The position numbers and the translations under genes are program-made. Below are positions 1-5,535 of a DNA stretch of 6,588 nt, piece by piece; within the stretch, counting starts at the first letter, position 1; every line of letters begins with the position of its first letter. The stretch is from NCBI GenBank assembly GCA_029219125.1, contig JAQXSU010000102.1:1-6588 (forward strand), in the 5' to 3' direction. Source of the DNA: Bacillota bacterium (lineage in GTDB: Bacteria; Bacillota; Clostridia; Peptostreptococcales; Anaerovoracaceae). The notes under the pieces are model-generated. The model was not told the DNA's origin. It worked only from the letters and a program-made list of their open reading frames with translations, and ran no database searches.

Positions 1-1238
1 ACGGCTTTGATCACGTTTTCCAGCGTATCCTCGGCCACCTTCTGCAGATCCATATCAATGGTCAGATAAACGCTCTTGCCTGATACCGGTTCTGTCTCGC
101 TGAGGGTGTCGATATAATCGCCCTGGTTATTGACCTGAATAGTCTTTACCCCGTCTGTGCCCCGCAGCTTCTCTTCCATGCTTGCCTCGATGCCGTCTTT
201 ACCGATCAGGTCATCCGCCTGATAACCTTTTTCCTTTACATAGGTTTCATATTCACTGTCGGAAATGCTGCCCATGTAGCCGAGAATATGAGCGGCCAGC
301 CGGCCGTTCGGATAATAACGGACTGTTTCCGAGGAGATTTCCACGCCTTTCAGCACGTCTCCCATCTCCTCCACGTAGGCGATGGTCTCATCACTGATAT
401 TCCTGGCGATGGTGCTGGACTGATACTTGTTGAAGCCCAGACTCTTGATTTCCTCGCGGATCATGAAAATCTTCCGGACCTGTTTATCCGAGAGAATCTT
501 TGTCTTTCCTTCCGGAATAAATTCGTCCAGCTTATACATTTCCCGCAAAGCCTGGAATGCCTCTTCTGCCGTCATCTGCCGGGTTTTCTTTTCTCCGGTC
601 TCCTCGTCGGTATATTCCACATCCTTCAGGCCGTATTTACTCAGGAAATTGGTCTTCTGGTTATCGTATACCCAGGTCATGCTGTAAACTACGATAGGCG
701 GATAGACGCTGTAGGTCTCCTGCAGCACCTCCAGCGCTTCAAACCGGTCCAGCGTCGGATCGATTTCGTATTTTGTCCGCAGCCGGTCGTAGGCCTCTTC
801 CGCTGTCAGACCGGCAGGGAAGCCCTGATCCTTCAGCCATTCTTTCTTCTCATCATCATACGTATATTTGAAGTTTCCCTTTTTTGTAATAACGATCGGG
901 AAGTTATCCACCATCTTGTCTGCATCCCCGTTTTTTTCCATCAGCTTCACCAGACCGTAGGCGGACTGGTTGATCTCCTCTGTGGAAAGTCCGCTGGCAT
1001 TGAAGGTCACCGTGAACAGCTGCTTGTTGGTTGCAAGGACACGTCCATACCGGTCCAGGATTTCTCCTCGGGGTGCAGAGGTGGTGATTTCCTTGGTGCT
1101 CTGGCTGGCAGCTGCTTCTTCCCACTTATCCTGCTGGAGAATCGTCAGCACAAAAAGCCTTATGCTGAGTATCAGCATAAGGATCACGATCAGTGCCAGT
1201 AATTGAACATATCGGGAATTTAATAACCTCTTATTCAT
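1..1238 (-). CDS. mrdA: Penicillin-binding protein 2 (elongasome transpeptidase), N-terminal part, runs off left edge
   Basis: Class B PBP that cross-links peptidoglycan during lateral wall growth; only its first 412 codons are here. Seen: a short cytoplasmic start, one membrane helix at about residues 11-34, then the class B N-terminal motif APRGEILDRYGRVLATN (55-71). Further on come HILGYMG (317-323), GKDGIEASMEEKLRG (346-360) and LTIDMDLQK (392-400), which normally lead into the transpeptidase domain. The catalytic SxxK, SxN and KTG motifs must lie beyond the edge. The region before the transpeptidase is long: E. coli PBP2 has its catalytic serine near residue 330, whereas here it has not been reached by 412. 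That fits the large PBP2 forms of Lachnospiraceae. A 16-residue segment starting TAEEA occurs twice (145-160 and 223-238). The ATG overlaps the mreD stop (ATGA) and has only a weak ribosome site, so translation is probably coupled. Identity rests on motifs plus the mreBCD context. Confidence 0.93.
   Translation of the reverse strand, partial: MNKRLLNSRYVQLLALIVILMLILSIRLFVLTILQQDKWEEAAASQSTKEITTSAPRGEILDRYGRVLATNKQLFTVTFNASGLSTEEINQSAYGLVKLMEKNGDADKMVDNFPIVITKKGNFKYTYDDEKKEWLKDQGFPAGLTAEEAYDRLRTKYEIDPTLDRFEALEVLQETYSVYPPIVVYSMTWVYDNQKTNFLSKYGLKDVEYTDEETGEKKTRQMTAEEAFQALREMYKLDEFIPEGKTKILSDKQVRKIFMIREEIKSLGFNKYQSSTIARNISDETIAYVEEMGDVLKGVEISSETVRYYPNGRLAAHILGYMGSISDSEYETYVKEKGYQADDLIGKDGIEASMEEKLRGTDGVKTIQVNNQGDYIDTLSETEPVSGKSVYLTIDMDLQKVAEDTLENVIKA
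1158..1182. repeat. Perfect 11-bp inverted repeat inside mrdA
   Basis: CCTTATGCTGA at 1158-1168 and TCAGCATAAGG at 1172-1182 are exact reverse complements separated by three bases. The element lies in the codons for the membrane helix of PBP2 (about residues 19-27). No T tract follows on either strand, so it does not look like a terminator. It may be chance, an mRNA hairpin near the start of mrdA, or a protein binding site. Confidence 0.6.
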
Positions 1239-1735
1239 CTTATATACCTGTCTCTGCGATGTTTTGCCAGCTTCCGGACCAGAATCCGGTACAGGATCGT
1301 GATCACTGCCAGACTGTACAGGGCAATCCACGGCACGCTGTTAAACACAAAACGGAATCCTACCGGATTCCCTGTGATGTGGTGCAGCCCCCAGTTCATA
1401 AAGTAGTAGGCAAGTATGGATACAATGGATACAGCCCACATGTTGATAATGTTTTCGACGTTGGTGTATTCCCGGACAATGATGATGCCCAGTGCCACCA
1501 GAATCAGACTGATCGGCATCGGCCCCACCACATTGCTGTACATGATGTCATACAGAATGCCGAAAACCGCACCGAAAATCACGCCGTAGATCTCCTCTTC
1601 ATACAGGAACGTGGAGAGGATCGTCAGGCATAAGATCAGATTCGGTGTATAGCCTTCAATGTTGATCACATTCAGCAGCGAAGGCTGTATGAGAAACGCT
1701 GCCAGAAACAGCAGACCTATTTGCCAGTACTTCAT
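1235..1735 (-). CDS. mreD: Rod shape-determining membrane protein MreD
   Basis: MreD is a small integral membrane partner of MreC, PBP2 and RodA in the rod-elongation complex. The 166-residue product is of usual family size and strongly hydrophobic. I see about six membrane segments, near residues 5-22, 31-46, 50-66, 72-88, 98-116 and 133-152, and a basic C-terminal tail (VRKLAKHRRDRYIR). The conserved MreD signature is present as GAVFGILYDIMYS (55-67), with the acidic residue D63 inside the third helix region. Its ATG overlaps the mreC stop by four bases and its own stop overlaps the mrdA start by four bases. No strong ribosome site precedes it (the best is AAGG about 13 bases upstream), so it is probably translated by coupling to mreC. 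Sequence conservation in this family is low; the call rests on topology, the signature and position. Confidence 0.94.
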   Translation of the reverse strand: MKYWQIGLLFLAAFLIQPSLLNVINIEGYTPNLILCLTILSTFLYEEEIYGVIFGAVFGILYDIMYSNVVGPMPISLILVALGIIIVREYTNVENIINMWAVSIVSILAYYFMNWGLHHITGNPVGFRFVFNSVPWIALYSLAVITILYRILVRKLAKHRRDRYIR

Positions 1736-2547
1736 AAAATCACCGAAACCTTTTTCAGACTTCTGAAATCTGCTGCAGGCTCCACCGTGATCTCCTTCAG
1801 CAGGGTATCACTGTTATAGGTAATGGTCTTGATGGTGCCGATCTCCAGCCCTGCCGGATAGGTTCCCATGCCGGAAGTGATGATGATATCCCCCTCTGCC
1901 GCAGTGGCATTGCCTTTCAGCATGTATCCGGCGATCTGCGCCTGCTGGTTTCCTTCCACCACGCCCAGAAGCTTCCTGTCTCTGGCCACCATGAAGCTGA
2001 CCTTGTCTCCGTCATCGATAATGGAAACCACCTGCGCCCATCCTTCGCCTGCCTGAGAGATTTTGCCGATCAGGCCGTCTCCGTTGATTACCACGTTACC
2101 GGCTTCAATACCGGCCTCTGTTCCCCTGTCGATGGTGAAGATATTCGTCCAGTTGGATCCGTCAAAAGAAGTAATGTCTGCAGTCACCACCTGGAAATCC
2201 TCTTCCGTATAGTCATAGTTCAGCAAATCGGACAGTTCTCTCAATTCTTCCAGCTCGCTTTTTTTCAGAGATGACTGTGCCAGTTCCCGCTCCAGTTCCT
2301 CCTTTTCAGCAGTCAGTTCATCCACCTGCGCCTGCAGACTTTTATAGGAGAAAATACCTGAAACCGTACTGCGCACCGTTCTGGTCACAGCCGTAAAAGG
2401 CCTGGATACGTAAGACATGGCCTTATTGATTCCTCCGGTCACTGTATTGTTCTCCCGATCCCCCAGAGACAGCAGGAAAACCAGGATCAGAACCAGCAGA
2501 AGTGCCAGCAGTCCTGCGATTAATTTGTGCTCTCTAATCCATCTCAT
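1732..2547 (-). CDS. mreC: Rod shape-determining protein MreC
   Basis: MreC is a bitopic membrane scaffold linking cytoplasmic MreB to extracytoplasmic PBP2. The 271-residue product shows the family layout: short basic cytoplasmic N-terminus, one membrane helix at about 9-28 (leucine-rich), an extracytoplasmic coiled coil at about 68-110, then the beta-rich domain. Conserved family stretches are GTEAGIEAGNVVINGDGLIG (142-161), ITSGMGTYPAGLEIGTI (223-239) and the C-terminal TVEPAADFRSLKKVSVI (254-270). The start has a ribosome site GAGGG at 2553-2557, five bases before the ATG. It lies 26 bases after the mreB stop and shares ATGA with mreD. Length is typical and nothing looks missing. Confidence 0.96.
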   Translation of the reverse strand: MRWIREHKLIAGLLALLLVLILVFLLSLGDRENNTVTGGINKAMSYVSRPFTAVTRTVRSTVSGIFSYKSLQAQVDELTAEKEELERELAQSSLKKSELEELRELSDLLNYDYTEEDFQVVTADITSFDGSNWTNIFTIDRGTEAGIEAGNVVINGDGLIGKISQAGEGWAQVVSIIDDGDKVSFMVARDRKLLGVVEGNQQAQIAGYMLKGNATAAEGDIIITSGMGTYPAGLEIGTIKTITYNSDTLLKEITVEPAADFRSLKKVSVIL

Positions 2548-2573
2548 ATCAACCCTCAGCGATCATTCTGTCT

Positions 2574-3617
2574 TTATCTTCTTTTACCGGACTGGGCATA
2601 GACCTTCAGCTTTTCAATGTCGTCCAGACTCATGCCGGTACCCACTGCCACCGCCTCAAAGGCATTCTCCGCAATGGTCACATCCATATCAGTTCTCTTC
2701 TTGATCAGTTTATCCAGATTCTTGATCCTTCCGCCGCCGCCGGACAGCATCATGCCGTGCTCCGCGATATCTGCGGCGATTTCAGGCGGTGCCTTCTCAA
2801 TGGTAGCCTTGACGCCGTCCACGATGATATCCATAGACTCCTGCAGTGCGATCATCATATCCTTGTTGGTCACTTCCAGTGTCTTCGGCAGACCGGAAAT
2901 GATGTCTCTGCCTCTCGCCTGCATGGTCTCAATGATTTCATTTCCATTTTCATCGACATCCATACATGCACAGCCGATATTAATCTTCAGTTCTTCTGCA
3001 GTACGCTCGCCGATGAGGAGCGCATGCCGTTTCTTCATGTAAAGAATGATAGCCTCGTTCAGCTTATCGCCGGCATGGCGGATGGATGTACTGGCAACGA
3101 TGCCGCCCAGAGCAATGATGGCAATATCGGTGGTTCCTCCGCCGATGTCGGCAATCATACATCCTGTGGTTCCGTCAACAGGCATACCGGCACCGATGGC
3201 AGCCGCCATCGGCTCTTCCAGAATATACACATCGCTGGCTCCCATGCCTCTGACCACCTGATCCACTGCACGCTTTTCCACTTCGGTTACGCCGCTCGGC
3301 ACACCGACTACCACGCGGAAATTTCTGATTTTTTTCGCAGAAAGGGCTTTCTGGATGAACGCACGGAGCATTTCAGCAGTCTTGTCGAAGTCAGAAATGA
3401 CGCCGTCCTGCAGCGGACGGACCACGGAAATGTTCTGCGGCGCCTTTCCCAGCATATTTTTCGCTTCCATGCCTACGGCCAGTGTAACCTTTCTGCGTTC
3501 ATCGGTGGCAATCACCGACGGCTCGTTAACAATGATGCCGCTTCCTTTCAAATAAATCAGTGTATTGGCTGTACCCAAATCAATTCCCATATCCTTGGCT
3601 CTGAATAAACTGCACAT
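2574..3617 (-). CDS. mreB: Rod shape-determining actin-like protein MreB
   Basis: MreB is the bacterial actin homologue; its membrane-bound filaments direct the moving elongation complex. The 347-residue product matches the family end to end. Visible nucleotide-binding motifs: phosphate 1 GIDLGTANTLIYL (11-23), VVVGVPSGVTEVEKRAV (102-118), ILEEPMAAAIGAG (132-144), phosphate 2 ADIGGGTTDIAI (156-167) and the adenosine motif LSGGGGRIKNLDKL (291-304). The adenosine motif is SGGGG where many MreB proteins have TGGGA. The ATG at 3617 is chosen because GGAGGT (3624-3629) sits six bases upstream, and because the extra residues before GIDLGT are typical of Firmicute MreB. It could be an Mbl-type paralogue, but linkage to mreCD favours MreB. 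The 78-base gap after radC shows no clear promoter, so it is probably cotranscribed from the promoter upstream of radC. Confidence 0.97.
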   Translation of the reverse strand: MCSLFRAKDMGIDLGTANTLIYLKGSGIIVNEPSVIATDERRKVTLAVGMEAKNMLGKAPQNISVVRPLQDGVISDFDKTAEMLRAFIQKALSAKKIRNFRVVVGVPSGVTEVEKRAVDQVVRGMGASDVYILEEPMAAAIGAGMPVDGTTGCMIADIGGGTTDIAIIALGGIVASTSIRHAGDKLNEAIILYMKKRHALLIGERTAEELKINIGCACMDVDENGNEIIETMQARGRDIISGLPKTLEVTNKDMMIALQESMDIIVDGVKATIEKAPPEIAADIAEHGMMLSGGGGRIKNLDKLIKKRTDMDVTIAENAFEAVAVGTGMSLDDIEKLKVYAQSGKRR

Positions 3618-3680
3618 AGTTCTACCTCCAACAAGTTTTCAATTGACAAAATGTTTTCTTCTGATGTTTCTCTTCGTCTG

Positions 3681-3698
3681 TACTTTCTATACTTTCTA
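3681..3698. repeat. Tandem 9-bp repeat at the radC 3' end
   Basis: TACTTTCTA occurs twice head to tail (3681-3689 and 3690-3698). The second copy contains the radC stop codon and the first lies in the radC-mreB spacer. It is the only obvious repeat in this 78-base spacer; no function is apparent and slippage is a simple explanation. Confidence 0.5.
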
Positions 3699-4376
3699 TT
3701 CTTCCATTGCTCCGCTTTCCCGAATGCTCACATACACACCGCTTCCGATGATCAGGTGATCCAGAACCCGGATACCCAGCAGCTTTCCGCAATCCATCAG
3801 TCTGTGAGTGGTTTCAATATCCTCCCTGCTGGGTGTGGGATCTCCGCTGGGATGATTGTGGACCAGAATCACAGCTGCGGCGCTCTTTTTCACCGCCCCA
3901 TGGAAAACTTCTCTGGGGTGAACCAGAGTGCTGGTCAGTTCCCCCACCGAAATGGTCTCCGAAGCGATGATATCCCCTCTGGCATTAAGAAACAGTGCCC
4001 GAAAAGTCTCCTTTTTCAGATGGCGCATCTCTTCCATGAAGAGCCCTGCGATATCCTGCGCAGATCCCACGTTCACCGGTCTTCCTTCCGGCCGGGCGGA
4101 TACCCGCTTTCCCAGCTCCAGCGCCGCGAGAATCCGCGCCGCTTTTCCCTTTCCGATGCCCGGTATTTCCATCAGCTCCTGTGCTGAAATCTCACGGAGA
4201 CGGAAAATACCGTCACTTCGTCCGATGACCTCCTCTGCAAGAGCGATGGCCGACTTTTCCTTCGTTCCGCTGTTTATCAGAAGTGCGATCAGCTCCGGAT
4301 TAGACAGCTGCTCCATACCGTAAAACAGACCTTTTTCCATGGGCCTTTCTTCTGCCGGCAATGCTTTTATTTTCAT
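3696..4376 (-). CDS. radC: RadC family JAB-domain protein
   Basis: RadC (UPF0758) proteins carry a metal-binding JAB/JAMM fold; a role in DNA repair was proposed but is not established, and the biochemical activity is unclear. From the ATG at 4376 the product is 226 residues, the usual length. Seen: the family N-terminus MKIKALPAEERPMEKG, a helix-hairpin-helix segment IPGIGKGKAARILAALELGK (71-90), and the JAMM motif HNHPSGDPTPSRED (173-186), with H173, H175 and D186 as expected metal ligands. A longer reading starts at a TTG at 4433, but the ATG at 4376 is preferred. It begins exactly where the family begins, and it has AAGGA (4385-4389, eight bases away) and GGAGGG (4390-4395) upstream. It is the first gene of the elongasome operon. 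radC next to mreB is a common Firmicute arrangement without a known functional reason. Confidence 0.95.
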   Translation of the reverse strand: MKIKALPAEERPMEKGLFYGMEQLSNPELIALLINSGTKEKSAIALAEEVIGRSDGIFRLREISAQELMEIPGIGKGKAARILAALELGKRVSARPEGRPVNVGSAQDIAGLFMEEMRHLKKETFRALFLNARGDIIASETISVGELTSTLVHPREVFHGAVKKSAAAVILVHNHPSGDPTPSREDIETTHRLMDCGKLLGIRVLDHLIIGSGVYVSIRESGAMEE

Positions 4377-4529
4377 GTCAGTTTTCCTTCCCTCCGGTCT
4401 GTTTTTCCGTGGAACTGCGTCTTTTCTCCGCAAAATGTCACATCAAAACAGCCAGATATTAAACGAACAGAAATTAACATCCGGCACGAAGCAATATTCT
4501 TTTTCTTATTTTACATAATACCTTTAAAA

Positions 4530-4558
4530 ATTATATCATTTTCCCGCCATTTGCACAA
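4530..4558 (-). promoter_or_regulatory. SigA-type promoter for radC-mreBCD-mrdA
   Basis: On the minus strand a perfect TATAAT (4530-4535) is preceded directly by TGA, giving the extended -10 TGnTATAAT. After a 17-base spacer there is a partial -35 hexamer TTGTGC (4553-4558). Transcription would start near 4523, leaving a leader of about 147 bases before the radC ATG. It is the only strong vegetative-type promoter I see in the divergent region. Confidence 0.65.
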
Positions 4559-4570
4559 GGGAAGATAGCC

Positions 4571-4599
4571 GAATAATTTGTGAAGTTTCGGTCATAATA
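4571..4599 (+). promoter_or_regulatory. Candidate sporulation-sigma promoter for the DUF1540-type gene
   Basis: GAATA (4571-4575) and CATAATA (4593-4599), 17 bases apart, match the Bacillus SigG consensus gHATR / CATnHTA at every defined base; the usual SigG spacer is about 18. The CATA core also resembles SigE and SigK -10 elements. There is no good SigA -35. Predicted start is near 4605, about 28 bases before the gene. The divergent radC promoter lies only 12 bases away. Inference from consensus only. Confidence 0.4.
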
Positions 4600-4633
4600 C
4601 TACTGCAAATCTAAAATTTGAGGAGGGATTCAC

Positions 4634-4798
4634 ATGCATTCATGCAACCAGACCATCCGCTGCACCGTGGATCAGTGCAAGCATCATGAAAAGACCCAGA
4701 ATCTCTGTTCCCTGGACTCCATCACCGTAGGAACCCATGAGGCAAACCCTACCGTAGACCAGTGCACAGACTGTCTGTCTTTCGAAAAAGGAAAATAG
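4634..4798 (+). CDS. Small six-cysteine protein, DUF1540-like
   Basis: A 54-residue protein of unknown function. Cysteines lie at 4, 10, 15, 25, 44 and 47. The arrangement IRCTVDQCKHH...C...ITVG...C-x2-C followed by SF resembles the DUF1540 family of short clostridial proteins, which begin with an I-x-C motif and carry paired cysteines that could bind a metal. There is no signal peptide or membrane helix. The start is well supported: AGGAGGG (4621-4627) lies six bases before the ATG. It is divergent from radC, lies 92 bases upstream of sigK on the same strand, and follows a candidate sporulation promoter, which hints at expression in sporulating cells. That link is inference from position. 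Recognition as DUF1540 is from the cysteine pattern only. Confidence 0.82.
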   Translation: MHSCNQTIRCTVDQCKHHEKTQNLCSLDSITVGTHEANPTVDQCTDCLSFEKGK

Positions 4799-4804
4799 GT
4801 ACTT

Positions 4805-4841
4805 GCGGTGCCTGGCCGTCTTTCAGGCGGTCAGGCACTGC
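4805..4841 (+). terminator. Hairpin after the DUF1540-type gene, possible weak terminator
   Basis: Arms 4805-4818 and 4828-4841 pair over 14 base pairs with two G-U wobbles and a nine-base loop. It starts seven bases after the stop codon, as a terminator would, but it is followed by ACCCCCTTC rather than a T run. Intrinsic termination may therefore be inefficient and read-through into sigK is possible. Confidence 0.4.
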
Positions 4842-4864
4842 ACCCCCTTCTATCGCATATAGTG
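4836..4864 (+). promoter_or_regulatory. Weak candidate SigK/SigE-type promoter for sigK
   Basis: CACT (4836-4839), a 16-base spacer and CATATAGTG (4856-4864) resemble the SigK consensus mACm-N16-CATAnnnTA, with one mismatch in each box. The -10 also resembles SigE CATACAnT. Transcription would begin near 4870, inside the hairpin that precedes sigK, leaving a leader of about 20 bases. SigE and SigK transcription of sigK is known in Bacillus. The match is imperfect. Confidence 0.28.
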
Positions 4865-4883
4865 AAAAAGCGATAGAGGGGGT
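4842..4883 (+). promoter_or_regulatory. Inverted repeat enclosing the sigK ribosome binding site
   Basis: The left arm 4842-4856 and right arm 4870-4883 form a 14-bp stem with one bulged T and a 13-base loop (4857-4869). The right arm contains the purine-rich GAGGGGG (4876-4882), the only ribosome site for sigK, eight bases before its ATG. In an RNA that includes both arms the site would be paired. No T run follows, so a terminator is less likely. Confidence 0.5.
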
Positions 4884-4890
4884 TACATAA

Positions 4891-5520
4891 ATGAGCAGCA
4901 GTTTTCCAAGGCCACTGACAGAAAAAGAAGAGCGTTATTATGTACAGCAGCTGGAGGAGGGAAATACGGAAGCCCGAAACATATTGATCGAAAGAAATCT
5001 CCGGCTGGTAGCCCACATAGCGAAAAAATACGCAGGTCCTGCCTATTGTCAGGACGATCTGATCTCCATCGGAACCATCGGCCTGATTAAAGCGGTGAGC
5101 ACCTACACCAGCGGAAAAAGTACCCGCCTTGCCACCTATGCCGCCAAGTGCATAGAAAATGAGATCCTCATGAATATCCGTTCCACGAAGAAAAACCGGC
5201 AGGAGGTCTCTCTGAACCTGCCCATCGGTACAGACCGGGACGGCAACGAAATCAGCTTCAACGATATTCTGGGAACCGATGCGGATGAAATCCTGGATAC
5301 CATCAGCCTGAAGATACAGGTCGGGAAGCTGTATCAGGCGCTGCAGGATGTGCTGACGCCGCGGGAAAGAACGGTGATCCTCTGCCGCTACGGCCTTTCC
5401 GGCAGGCAGCCCCTGCCCCAGCGGGAGATTGCAAAAGCACTTGGCATCAGCCGCAGCTATGTCTCCCGCATTGAAAAGAAAGCGCTGGAAAAGCTGAAGG
5501 AATCGCTGAAGGACAGCTGA
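4891..5520 (+). CDS. sigK: Sporulation sigma factor SigK, without pro-sequence
   Basis: SigK directs RNA polymerase to late mother-cell genes (coat, cortex, lysis) during sporulation. The 209-residue product follows Bacillus SigK closely: FPRPLTEKEE near the start, ARNILIERNLRLVAHIAKKY (28-47), DDLISIGTIGLIKAVSTY (55-72), ATYAAKCIENEILMNIR (81-97), and the region 4 helix-turn-helix QREIAKALGISRSYVSRIEK (177-196). Region 2 is about 27-98 and region 4 about 145-204. It begins where mature Bacillus SigK begins. A TAA stop lies in frame directly before the ATG, so there is no cleavable pro-sequence, as in C. difficile. The gene is continuous, with no skin-type insertion. The start is supported by GAGGGGG at 4876-4882. 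Control must therefore be transcriptional or translational rather than proteolytic activation; the leader hairpin is one candidate. It is convergent with the PBP gene. Confidence 0.95.
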   Translation: MSSSFPRPLTEKEERYYVQQLEEGNTEARNILIERNLRLVAHIAKKYAGPAYCQDDLISIGTIGLIKAVSTYTSGKSTRLATYAAKCIENEILMNIRSTKKNRQEVSLNLPIGTDRDGNEISFNDILGTDADEILDTISLKIQVGKLYQALQDVLTPRERTVILCRYGLSGRQPLPQREIAKALGISRSYVSRIEKKALEKLKESLKDS

Positions 5521-5533
5521 AACGGCTGTCCTT
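5509..5533. terminator. Terminator hairpin at the end of sigK, between convergent genes
   Basis: AAGGACAGC (5509-5517) pairs perfectly with GCTGTCCTT (5525-5533) around a seven-base loop that holds the sigK stop codon. The plus strand continues TCTCATT, a modest T-rich tail, so it best serves sigK. On the minus strand it lies just after the PBP stop but has no T tract, so action there is doubtful. Confidence 0.55.
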
Positions 5534-5535
5534 TC

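Noticed and set aside
288..1202. Long plus-strand open frame of 304 codons opposite mrdA.
   Set aside because: It is antisense to a well-supported PBP2 gene and its product resembles no known protein family.
2757..3608. Long plus-strand open frame of 283 codons opposite mreB.
   Set aside because: It mirrors mreB codons, is rich in His and Asn from antisense reading, and shows no domain.
3618..3695. A promoter in the radC-mreB spacer (minus strand TTGTCA, plus strand TTGACA at 3643-3648).
   Set aside because: Neither has a -10 element at proper spacing; on the minus strand it would fall in the mreB ribosome site.
4377..4433. Extension of radC to a TTG start at 4433.
   Set aside because: The added 19 residues are not RadC-like and the ATG at 4376 has better ribosome sites and family agreement.
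4373..4480. A 35-codon leader reading frame upstream of radC on the minus strand, with its stop overlapping the radC ATG.
   Set aside because: It has no ribosome site before its ATG at 4480 and no recognisable composition; the ATGA overlap could be chance.
4606..4620. A small hairpin CAAAT / ATTTG just before the DUF1540-type gene.
   Set aside because: Only five AT-rich pairs; too weak to matter without conservation.
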